Origin: Anthocerotibacter panamensis C109
Lineage (GTDB): Bacteria > Cyanobacteriota > Cyanobacteriia > Gloeobacterales > Anthocerotibacteraceae
DNA length: 64,000 nt
Direction: 5' to 3'
Assembly: GCF_018389385.1 (NCBI RefSeq)
Contig: NZ_CP062698.1
Location: 4,123,798-4,187,797 of the forward strand
Positions 22,849 to 30,858 of this stretch are shown piece by piece. A program made the position numbers and the translations under genes. The notes below the pieces were generated by a model that made no database searches, was not told where the DNA came from, and saw nothing but the letters and a program-made list of their open reading frames with translations. Within the stretch, counting starts at the first letter, position 1. Each line of letters opens with the position of its first letter.

Positions 22849-23838
22849 TCAGTGAATGAGTAATGGACCCTCCGGCCAATCCCACATCACCGGATTCTCG
22901 TCCAAGTGATGGGTTACCATACAGCTAATCGCATCTAGCTCCGCTAAGTCCTCAGCAGAAAGAGATACTTCCGTGGCTTGGGCATTTTGCACAGCCTGTT
23001 CAGCATTACGTGCACCGGCAATAGCACTCGTCTGAGGTTGTGCTATCAACCAAGCGAGCGCCAGATTACTTAAACTCGTATGGAGTCGCTCGGCTATAGG
23101 GCGGAGTTTGGCTAGCGCCTGCTGCACACGCCTATAGTTTTCACCTTTGAAGAGTTTATTATTTACCCGATGATCTCCCGGCTGAAGCTGATGTCCGGGT
23201 CCAAATTTACCTGTCAATAGACCTTGGGCCAAGGGCGAATAGGCCAAAATCGAGATGTTTTGCTCAATACAATAAGGCAGGGTATCCGCTTCGACATAAC
23301 GCCAAAAAAGTGAATATGGTGGCTGTAGGCTATCAATGCGTCCATACTTTGCGGCTTCTTCCAGTTGTCCACGCAAGAAATTAGATACGCCAATCGCCCG
23401 AATTTTACCCTGTTCTTTTAAGTCATTGAGCGCGCTCATTGTCTCTTCAATCGGGACTACTTCCGTCTTGAAAGCACCCGCAGGCCAGTGAATTTGATAA
23501 AGATCAATATAATCTGTTCTTAGATTCTTCAAGGAACGCTCGCAGGCATCCAAGACTTGCTGATATTTGAGGTGAGTAGGAAACACTTTGGTGGCATAGA
23601 CCGCTCGGCTGCGCACATCGGCTAGTGCCTGAGCAATCATGCGCTCTGAGTGTCCATCCCCATAGATCTCAGCGGTGTCTATCGTCGTAATACCCGCCTC
23701 AAAAGCTGCTCGTATGGCTCGGGTGGTCTCGGCATCTTCGATGCCTACCCACATACTTTTACCGGCCTGCCAAGTCCCCATGAGGATAGGGGTGATCTTG
23801 ATTCCTGTAAGGCCGAGGAGTCGCTTCTCCATCTTCAT
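22849..23838 (-). CDS. Aldo/keto reductase
   Basis: About 329 residues from the ATG at 23838. The frame extends to a TTG at 23940 that overlaps the upstream stop, but those 34 residues lie outside the fold. AKR (alpha/beta)8-barrel signatures: GITTIDTAEIYGDGHSER with catalytic Asp and Tyr, YATKVFP (Lys), YQIHWP (His), IGVSNFLRGQLEEA, and the NADPH-binding C-terminus LAWLIAQPQTSAIAGARNAEQ. It reduces aldehydes or ketones with NADPH; the substrate is not deducible. It follows the beta-barrel gene closely and may be co-transcribed. Confidence 0.88.
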   Translation of the reverse strand: MKMEKRLLGLTGIKITPILMGTWQAGKSMWVGIEDAETTRAIRAAFEAGITTIDTAEIYGDGHSERMIAQALADVRSRAVYATKVFPTHLKYQQVLDACERSLKNLRTDYIDLYQIHWPAGAFKTEVVPIEETMSALNDLKEQGKIRAIGVSNFLRGQLEEAAKYGRIDSLQPPYSLFWRYVEADTLPYCIEQNISILAYSPLAQGLLTGKFGPGHQLQPGDHRVNNKLFKGENYRRVQQALAKLRPIAERLHTSLSNLALAWLIAQPQTSAIAGARNAEQAVQNAQATEVSLSAEDLAELDAISCMVTHHLDENPVMWDWPEGPLLIH

Positions 23839-23936
23839 AGGCTGAGGTGCATCTCTATTTTCGGCAAGGACTGCCTTGGAGAGGACACTCCAGAGTAGTA
23901 AGTTTCGATCAATGAAACAGGACAAGAGCAAGGACC

Positions 23937-24794
23937 TCAAAAACGTAGGGTCATCCCCAAAAAAACGTTCTGATCTTCCGCTGCTGATGTGAGCCCCAGA
24001 CGAATGCCTATATCCACTAACAAGTCCGGGGTCAAAGCGTAGGTCAAACCTGCATTGCCTGACGCGACCCAGGAAGAACCCTGCTCTGTGCTCAACACGC
24101 TGACGAATTCTACAAACCCCCCAAGTTCAGCCGTAAGCTCATGGCTCAACACCAGGGTATTCACGAACTCAGTGTGGTATCCACTATCCGCTGCGTTGGC
24201 AAAAAAAGCCACGGTTGTGGAAGAACCCAGACTCCAGCCTTCGGTCAACTCAGCGGCAAAAGGGAGAATAAGCCCCCCTTCAACGCTGCCGGTGTTTTGA
24301 GTAGGGACCGTGATGAAGGGCAAGAGCGCAAAAGCGGTTGGACCGTCGTCATTCCCCCAGAGATTGACCTTCAGCCGCAGCGTCAGGTCAGGCGTGACGG
24401 CTTGCTCCTCCACGACTTCACCGCGCTCTGAGCGGGTGCGGGTCAGACTGTAGGGGGAGAACCCAAGCTGCAAATCAACGTTATTAGAGAGTCCCAACTT
24501 AAAGAGCAGGGGGGCGACCTGCAAGCTCTCTACCGTGGCATCTTGGTTCAAGGCCAAAATATCCAGTTCAAGCTGGAAATAGCCCGTATCGACCGTATAG
24601 GCACTCTCGGTCACGTCAGGACGGTCAGGGCTCAAAGGCCGCAGCAACTCCTTGGGCGGTCGGTTGGACAGCGTGTACTGATGTTTGTCCATGATCTCTT
24701 GAGCCTGCGTGTGCGGCATAGCAAAGCAACAAAGCCATGCTAGACAGCCCCAGAAAAATCCCCTTCCAGACCAAGCCATTCTGCTCCCCTCCAC
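23937..24794 (-). CDS. Outer-membrane transporter-like beta-barrel (phenol MetA family)
   Basis: 285 residues with a signal peptide (WGCLAWLCCFAMPHTQAQ). The mature start RPLSPDRPDVTESAYTVDTGYFQLE is the hallmark of the 'putative MetA-pathway of phenol degradation' beta-barrel family; alternating hydrophobic strands follow and the chain ends in Phe (FLGMTLRF), as outer-membrane barrels do. It may be a channel for small organic molecules. The name reflects family history and does not indicate phenol catabolism here. Confidence 0.78.
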   Translation of the reverse strand: MEGSRMAWSGRGFFWGCLAWLCCFAMPHTQAQEIMDKHQYTLSNRPPKELLRPLSPDRPDVTESAYTVDTGYFQLELDILALNQDATVESLQVAPLLFKLGLSNNVDLQLGFSPYSLTRTRSERGEVVEEQAVTPDLTLRLKVNLWGNDDGPTAFALLPFITVPTQNTGSVEGGLILPFAAELTEGWSLGSSTTVAFFANAADSGYHTEFVNTLVLSHELTAELGGFVEFVSVLSTEQGSSWVASGNAGLTYALTPDLLVDIGIRLGLTSAAEDQNVFLGMTLRF

Positions 24795-25163
24795 ATGACT
24801 ATGACCTTAGGTAGCGCAACAAAGGGTGACCTCCAGTCTCTATAAGACCGGTGCCGCCTCGACGCAACCAAATGTGAAATAAAAATGAAATCTCTCGCCA
24901 CTATAAAAGGGTGGCGGGGGGGTGTCAAGGGGTAAGGCGCAGGCAAAAGAAGGTCTGGAATGTGACAACTATAAATCTGGCCTTGGCGAACCAATGCGCC
25001 AAGGCCAAAGGGCATAAAGCCCACCAACCCAAATTTCTATCAGCCCCAAAATTTTTATAGAGAACACGGGTATGAGGGGAGGGATAGAGCCATAAATCAT
25101 CCTCCCCTACACAAGCCAGACCAGAACCAGCACGATGGACGTTATCCAAGCGCCTAGAAGCCT
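24795..25163. other. Intergenic region, 369 bp
   Basis: Between the beta-barrel gene start and the sigF 3' end. It contains a CGCCAC/GTGGCG hairpin at 24896-24916 and AT-rich promoter-like sequence; no supported gene. Confidence 0.45.
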
Positions 25164-25931
25164 TTAAAGCGCCGTGTTGAGGACGCCCCACAGTTCGCGC
25201 AGACCCTTGGTGATGCGTCGCGAGACAGTCATCGGGGAGAGGCCGAGGCGACGGGCGGTCTCCGTCTGGGTCAAGTCCTGAAAAAAGACGAAATCGATAA
25301 TCTGGCGGGTAGACTCCTCCAGATGGGTGAGGGCTTGCTGGAGGCGCATACGGTCTTCCTCCGCCAGACAAAAGCTCTGGTAAGAATGATCGGGCAAGAG
25401 GTCCCCCAGGCAGAAGGTCGCATCCTCTTGGACATTGACGGGGGCATCCAGGCTCAGGGGGATGCGGTTAGAGCGCGCCAGCTTGACCTGACGCAACTCC
25501 TCGGAGGAAATCTCAAGTATATTGGCTAATTCTTTTTCACAAGGAGCATGACCCATATCTTGAGCCGCTTCATGGCCGACCCGGCGGCCTCTGCGGGCCA
25601 ACTCCTGGAGACGACGAGGGATGCGGACAGAAGAACTGCGGTCCCGGAGATAATGCTGCATTTCTCCACGGATGTACGGGACAGCAAAGGAGCTAAAGGA
25701 ATGGCCCCGCCCCACGTCAAAGCGCTCCACTGCACGGATGAGACCGAGGCAACCCACCTGAACCAAGTCCTCGTAGGGCTCACTACAGCGGCGAGAGACT
25801 TGATGGGCCACTTTACGAACTAACCCGACATTGCGACGGACCAGCTCGTTGCGCAGATGGACAGTAGGCTTTTCGCGGTAGCGCTGAAGCAGTTCCAGGC
25901 TCTCAATTTTCTCTCCCTGGGCATACATCAC
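25164..25931 (-). CDS. sigF: Group 3 RNA polymerase sigma factor, SigF-like
   Basis: 255 residues with regions 2, 3 and 4 of a sigma-70-family factor: LVRRNVGLVRKVAHQV and EPYEDLVQVGCLGLIRAVERFD (region 2.1-2.2), FSSFAVPYIRGEMQHYLRD (2.4), an intact region 3, and the region 4 HTH LTQTETARRLGLSPMTVSRRITKGL. Length and layout match the SigF/SigB-like group 3 factors of cyanobacteria; in Synechocystis SigF controls pilA and motility. Here it lies divergent from pilB-pilT-pilC with 264 bp between, so a pilus-related role is plausible. No anti-sigma gene is adjacent. Confidence 0.87.
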   Translation of the reverse strand: MMYAQGEKIESLELLQRYREKPTVHLRNELVRRNVGLVRKVAHQVSRRCSEPYEDLVQVGCLGLIRAVERFDVGRGHSFSSFAVPYIRGEMQHYLRDRSSSVRIPRRLQELARRGRRVGHEAAQDMGHAPCEKELANILEISSEELRQVKLARSNRIPLSLDAPVNVQEDATFCLGDLLPDHSYQSFCLAEEDRMRLQQALTHLEESTRQIIDFVFFQDLTQTETARRLGLSPMTVSRRITKGLRELWGVLNTAL

Positions 25932-26195
25932 AGTTTTTTTCTCCCATCCGACAGATGTATCATCGGCAACAGCTGTGTAGGCTTGAATTCCTTGAATCGC
26001 TCTTCATGATGGCGAATTATTTCCAATAGCACAAGGGGGGATTGGTTAAGATCCCTAGAAAAGCGTAAGATCACTGACTCCTGAGGGGTAGCCTAATTAA
26101 GATTACAAAAGTTCCGCGATTACTCTAACCCTTTTCCATAGTACTTTTCGGAGAAAATGGGCATTATAGGAGGGAAATAGGGTCAGCTTGTCTTC

Positions 26196-28283
26196 ATGAA
26201 CAGCAATAACTTACCCGCTCCCGTACCACCATCTTCTTCTAATAACCAGAACGCTAGCGGCACGGGTAGCTTGCCTGCCACTCCTACTTCACGCCGTGCC
26301 CTAGTTACCCGTAGCGCCATCACGCCCTTTCGGGAGAAACTGGTCCGCGTAGGGGTTGTTACGGATGAAGATTATCAACGGGCTCTAGAAGAGCGTAGAA
26401 ACACGCAGGACCGCAATAGCCGCTCCCTCATTGAGATCCTAGAGGAGATTAGCGGTCACAACCTCCCTCCAGAGTTGGTGCGGGAGTTTAAAGTACAGCA
26501 GTTGGTGGAGCTACAGTTGCTCTACGGCATTGAGTCCTTTGATTTTCAGCAACAAAAAGGTCTCTTCGAGACCGATCAGGTGCGTCAGCTCATCACCGAC
26601 CTGATGATGCCCCTGGAGTTGTGCACACGCTACCGTCTCATGCCTGTGCAACAGGTGGAATCCACGGTGATCATCGCCATGGTGGACCCGGAGAACCTCG
26701 AAGCCCTTGACGACCTCAACCGCCGCCTCAAGAACAAAGGCTTCACCCTCCAACGTATCGCCATTACCCCTGAAGACTACCAAGTGCTCCTCGCCCGTTG
26801 CCTGGATTCCCAAGCCAACGACCTACCCCCTGAAGCCACCCCTGAGCAGGCGGAAGAAGTCCGTGAATATATCGAGGGGCTGGGCGACTTTTTGGAGATT
26901 GAAGACGAGACCACTCAAGATTTGGCGGAAGTTGCCCGTCTGGCGGAAGATGCCCCGATTATCAAGCTCTCCAATTCAATTTTGCTGAGAGCCATCGAGC
27001 AGAAAGTCTCCGATATCCACATTGAACCCCAGGATGAGGACCTGCGTATTCGTTTTCGCAAGGACGGGGTTTTGCGCGAAGCCCCCGCCGGGATGGGACA
27101 TCTGCCCAAAAAAATCATCCCCGCCCTACTCTCGCGCTTCAAAATTATGTCGGACCTCAACATTGCCGAGCGCCGGGTGCCTCAGGATGGCAGGATTCGC
27201 CGCGTCTATCAGAACCGGACTATCGACTTTCGGGTGAGCACGCTGCCCTCGCGCTACGGCGAGAAGATGGTCCTGCGGCTTTTGGACAACACTTCCACCA
27301 AACTAGGGCTCGACCAGCTCATCACCGACCCTTCGACTCTGGCGGTGGTCCGCGATATGGTCTCCAAACCCTACGGGCTGATCCTGGTCACCGGACCCAC
27401 CGGCTCCGGGAAGACCACAACCCTCTATTCGGCTTTAGCAGAGCGCAATGACCCTGGGGTCAACATCACCACCGCCGAGGACCCGATTGAATACACGATG
27501 GCGGGGATCTCGCAGGTGCAGGTTATCCGCGACAAGGGAATGGATTTTGCCCGCATCCTGAGAGCTTTTTTGCGTCAAGACCCGGACATTATGCTTGTCG
27601 GAGAGACGCGGGATTTGGAGACGGCCAAAGTTTCGGTCGAAGCTGCCCTCACCGGTCACCTCGTGCTCACCACGCTCCACACCAATGATGCCCCTGGAGC
27701 CATTGCCCGTCTATCCGAGATGGGCGTGGAGCCCTTCTTGGTCTCTAGTTCCCTGTTGGGGATCGTAGCGCAGCGGCTGATGCGCAAGGTCTGCTCAGAA
27801 TGTTCGACCCCCTACAACCCCGATCCTGAGCGCTTGCGCCAGTTTGGTCTGGTCTCTGCCCGCGAAAAAGATGTTATTTTTTACCGGGCGGCCACCTATA
27901 CCCCCCAACAAGTCGAGCAGCGCCGTCAAAACAACGAGCACATCTGTTCGTCGTGCAATGGGGTGGGCTATAGAGGGCGCGTCGGGGTCTACGAGGTTCT
28001 GAGCATCACCAACAAGCTGCGCGATCTCATCACCCGCGAAGCGAGCACGGAACTGTTGCGGGAGGCTGCCGTCGAAGAGGGGATGAATACGCTTTTGATG
28101 TATTCGCTCAATCTGGTACGCCAGGGGATCACGACCTTGGAGGAAGTGGAGCGGGTCACCCTCTCTGACTCCGGGCTGGAAGTGGGTAAGCGCCGGGTCC
28201 TCGTCTGCCGGACTTGCGAAGCTGAATTACTCCCTGAATGGATCGATTGTCCCTATTGCACAACCCCCCGGATTCAGACCTGA
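26196..28283 (+). CDS. pilB: Type IV pilus assembly ATPase PilB
   Basis: 695 residues. A low-complexity N-terminus (about 35 residues) is followed by the T2SSE N-domain (VGVVTDEDYQRALEERR) and the secretion ATPase core: Walker A GPTGSGKTTTLYSAL near residue 400, an Asp box around TAEDPIEYTM, Walker B DPDIMLVGETRD and His box LTTLHTNDAPGAI. A tetracysteine zinc motif (CSEC...CSSC) is present as usual. It also has an extra CxxC pair at the very C-terminus (CRTCEAELLPEWIDCPYC, about 672-689), a second zinc ribbon. PilB powers pilus extension from the cytoplasmic side. Confidence 0.95.
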   Translation: MNSNNLPAPVPPSSSNNQNASGTGSLPATPTSRRALVTRSAITPFREKLVRVGVVTDEDYQRALEERRNTQDRNSRSLIEILEEISGHNLPPELVREFKVQQLVELQLLYGIESFDFQQQKGLFETDQVRQLITDLMMPLELCTRYRLMPVQQVESTVIIAMVDPENLEALDDLNRRLKNKGFTLQRIAITPEDYQVLLARCLDSQANDLPPEATPEQAEEVREYIEGLGDFLEIEDETTQDLAEVARLAEDAPIIKLSNSILLRAIEQKVSDIHIEPQDEDLRIRFRKDGVLREAPAGMGHLPKKIIPALLSRFKIMSDLNIAERRVPQDGRIRRVYQNRTIDFRVSTLPSRYGEKMVLRLLDNTSTKLGLDQLITDPSTLAVVRDMVSKPYGLILVTGPTGSGKTTTLYSALAERNDPGVNITTAEDPIEYTMAGISQVQVIRDKGMDFARILRAFLRQDPDIMLVGETRDLETAKVSVEAALTGHLVLTTLHTNDAPGAIARLSEMGVEPFLVSSSLLGIVAQRLMRKVCSECSTPYNPDPERLRQFGLVSAREKDVIFYRAATYTPQQVEQRRQNNEHICSSCNGVGYRGRVGVYEVLSITNKLRDLITREASTELLREAAVEEGMNTLLMYSLNLVRQGITTLEEVERVTLSDSGLEVGKRRVLVCRTCEAELLPEWIDCPYCTTPRIQT

Positions 28284-28309
28284 GACTTAACCTAAAGGAG
28301 TTCCTCGCT

Positions 28310-29464
28310 ATGACGACCATGATGATCGAAGACCTGCTACAGGAAGTAGTAGACCGCAGTGGTTCTGACCTCCATATTGCGGCGGGCCTACCTCCGTGTA
28401 TCCGGGCGGGGGGCAAACTCAGCTACTACGGCAAAGACAGCCTCTCCCCGGAAGACACCCAGCGCATGATCTTCTCGATGCTCAACAATAATCAGCGCAA
28501 GCAACTGGAGCAAAACTGGGAATTGGACTGCTCCTACGGGGTGGTAGGGTTGGGCCGCTTTCGCGTCAACGTCTACAAGGACAAAGGTTCCTACGCGGCG
28601 GCGCTGCGCGCCCTCAGTACCAAGATCCCGACGATGGAGCAGTTGAGTCTGCCGCCCATCATGCGCGAGATCGCCGAAAAACCCAGGGGGCTGGTTCTGG
28701 TCACAGGACCGACGGGCTCAGGGAAAACGACTACCCTCGCTGCGCTCATCGACTTTATCAACACGGGCCGTTCGGAGCATATCCTCACGGTCGAGGACCC
28801 GATTGAGTATATTTACAAACCGGTCAAGTCCTTCATCAACCAGCGTCAGATCGGTGAGGACACCAAGAGTTTCGCCAATGCCTTGCGCGCTGCGATGCGC
28901 GAAGACCCGGACGTGATCCTGGTTGGGGAAATGCGTGACCTAGAGACGATCCAACTCGCCATCACCGCCGCTGAGACGGGGCATTTAGTCTTTGGAACCC
29001 TACATACCAGTAGTGCGGCTCAGACTGTAGACCGCATGGTCGATGTCTTCCCGCCGGTGCAGCAGCAGCAGGTGCGGGTTCAGCTCTCCAACTCACTGGT
29101 GGCGGTCTTCTCCCAGACCCTCATCCCGCGTAAGAACGCTACGACCGGGGTAGGTTCGCGCTGCCTCGCCCAAGAGATCATGATCGTCACTCCAGCTATC
29201 GCCAACCTGGTCCGCGAGGGCAAGACCGCTCAGATTTATTCTGCGATCCAGACCGGCGGTCAGTACTCGATGCGGACGATGGAGATGGCCCTGCGCGACC
29301 TCTATCTCAATGACAGCATCACCTTTGAGAACGCGATGATGAAGACTTCCCGCCCCGAAGAGTTATTGCGTATGATTGGTGGGCCGCCTCCCACCAACGG
29401 AACTCCTCGGGGTTCGATGTCCGGCTCCGCCCGCACGGCCCAAACCAGCATCCCAGGACGCTAA
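28310..29464 (+). CDS. pilT: Type IV pilus retraction ATPase PilT
   Basis: 384 residues, starting at the ATG at 28310 with AAAGGAG at 28294-28300; the upstream frame overlaps pilB and is not PilT-like. Motifs: SDLHIAAGLPPCIRAGG at the N-terminus, Walker A GPTGSGKTTTLAAL near 133, VEDPIEYIY, Walker B DPDVILVGEMRD, FGTLHTSSAAQTVDR, and a C-terminal part with AIQTG. PilT depolymerises pilin and retracts the pilus, as needed for twitching motility and DNA uptake. It sits 26 bp after pilB in the same operon. Confidence 0.96.
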   Translation: MTTMMIEDLLQEVVDRSGSDLHIAAGLPPCIRAGGKLSYYGKDSLSPEDTQRMIFSMLNNNQRKQLEQNWELDCSYGVVGLGRFRVNVYKDKGSYAAALRALSTKIPTMEQLSLPPIMREIAEKPRGLVLVTGPTGSGKTTTLAALIDFINTGRSEHILTVEDPIEYIYKPVKSFINQRQIGEDTKSFANALRAAMREDPDVILVGEMRDLETIQLAITAAETGHLVFGTLHTSSAAQTVDRMVDVFPPVQQQQVRVQLSNSLVAVFSQTLIPRKNATTGVGSRCLAQEIMIVTPAIANLVREGKTAQIYSAIQTGGQYSMRTMEMALRDLYLNDSITFENAMMKTSRPEELLRMIGGPPPTNGTPRGSMSGSARTAQTSIPGR

Positions 29465-29497
29465 CCCTTCCGCCCTTCATGAGTGAGGAACCCGCCC

Positions 29498-30730
29498 ATG
29501 GCCCAGTTTAAGTACAAAGTCCGTAACCTCCAGGGCGTGGCCTTGGAAAAAACCATTGAGGCGCGCGATGCGACCAGCCTGCGTAGTACTCTGCGTGAGC
29601 AGGGCTTCTATGTCCTCCAAATCCAGGAGATCAAGGGTGGGCTCTTCAGCAAAGACTTCGACCTCAAGGTTGTTACGGATGTCCTCAACCCGATCACAAT
29701 CCGGGACAAATCCATCTTCTCGCGCCAGTTCTCCGCCCTCATCAATGCGGGGGTGACCCTGGTTCGGTCGCTGTCGGTCCTTCAGGAGCAGACCCGAAAC
29801 GCCCGACTGTCCAGAGCGATTGAGAAGATTCGCCTGGATGTCGAACAGGGTTCTTCCTTGGCGGATGGCCTGCGCAAGCACCCGGCGGCTTTCGATACCC
29901 TCTATGTAGCGATGGTCCAGGCTGGTGAGGTGGGCGGCTGTCTCGACGAAGTCCTGGAGCGCTTGAGTAAACTCCTGGAAGACCAGGACCGCCTCAACCG
30001 GCAGATCAAGACCGCCCTTTCCTATCCGACTACGGTCCTACTGCTGGCAACAGGGTTGTTTCTCGCGATGGTGACCTTTATCCTGCCCGTCTTTAAGGGC
30101 ATCTTCAAACAACTCGGCGGTGAATTACCTCCTTTCACCCTATTCATGCTCGGGATCAGCGATGCCCTGCAATCGGTGTGGGGCTGGCTGATTATCCTGG
30201 GAAGCATCGCCGGGATCGTCTTTGCGTACACCCAGATCTACAAAACCCGCGGTGGGCGCGAAGTCATTGACCGCATCAAGCTCAAGCTGCCCCTCTTTGG
30301 AGACATTATCCAGAAGGCTTCTGTGGCTCGCTTTTGCCGTACCTTCGGAGCCTTGACCCGCTCGGGCGTCCCCATTCTCACGTCTCTGGAGATCGTCCGC
30401 GATACTTCGGGGAACCAGATCATCGCCAATGCGGTGGACAAGTCGCGCGCCTCGATCCGCGAAGGCGGGATGATCTCGGTGACTCTCCAGAAGGAATCCG
30501 TTTTTCCGCCGATGGCTACTCAGATGATGAGCGTCGGAGAGGAGACCGGAGAATTAGACAATATGCTGTTTAAGGTTGCCGAGTACTATGAGCTGGAAGT
30601 CGAGCTGGCGGTCAAAGCCCTGACTGCGCTGCTGGAGCCGATCATGATCGTCATCCTGGGTGCGATGGTGGGTTCGGTCATTTTGGCGATGTACCTGCCA
30701 ATGTTCACCATCTTCGACTTGATCAACTAA
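29498..30730 (+). CDS. pilC: Type IV pilus inner-membrane platform protein PilC
   Basis: 410 residues from the ATG at 29498 (GAGG upstream; a start five codons earlier is possible). Two T2SF domains are visible: FSRQFSALINAGVTLVRSLSVL near 75 and RFCRTFGALTRSGVPILTSLEIV near 280, each followed by GEVGGCLDEVL or GEETGELDNMLF signatures and transmembrane helices (TVLLLATGLFLAMVTFILPVF; WGWLIILGSIAGIVFAY; IMIVILGAMVGSVILAMYLPMF). PilC couples the PilB/PilT motors to pilin in the membrane. It closes the pilB-pilT-pilC operon and is followed by a terminator. Confidence 0.95.
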   Translation: MAQFKYKVRNLQGVALEKTIEARDATSLRSTLREQGFYVLQIQEIKGGLFSKDFDLKVVTDVLNPITIRDKSIFSRQFSALINAGVTLVRSLSVLQEQTRNARLSRAIEKIRLDVEQGSSLADGLRKHPAAFDTLYVAMVQAGEVGGCLDEVLERLSKLLEDQDRLNRQIKTALSYPTTVLLLATGLFLAMVTFILPVFKGIFKQLGGELPPFTLFMLGISDALQSVWGWLIILGSIAGIVFAYTQIYKTRGGREVIDRIKLKLPLFGDIIQKASVARFCRTFGALTRSGVPILTSLEIVRDTSGNQIIANAVDKSRASIREGGMISVTLQKESVFPPMATQMMSVGEETGELDNMLFKVAEYYELEVELAVKALTALLEPIMIVILGAMVGSVILAMYLPMFTIFDLIN

Positions 30731-30752
30731 TTCCATTATCTGGATAACTTGG

Positions 30753-30780
30753 GGGACTGGCTTCTGGGCTGGTCCCTTTT
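30753..30780 (+). terminator. Terminator of the pilBTC operon
   Basis: GGGACTGG pairs with CTGGTCCC (two G-T pairs) around a 8-nt loop, followed by TTTT, 22 bp after the pilC stop. Confidence 0.7.
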
Positions 30781-30858
30781 GTCTATTTGACCGAGGCGAC
30801 GCCTGTACAATCACTATAGGGTGGTAAACTAGCAAGGCAGCTATACAACTGAACTCCT

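Noticed and set aside
22849..23940. Signal peptide on the aldo/keto reductase
   Set aside because: It depends on a TTG start without ribosome site; aldo/keto reductases are cytoplasmic, and the ATG at 23838 begins exactly at the fold.
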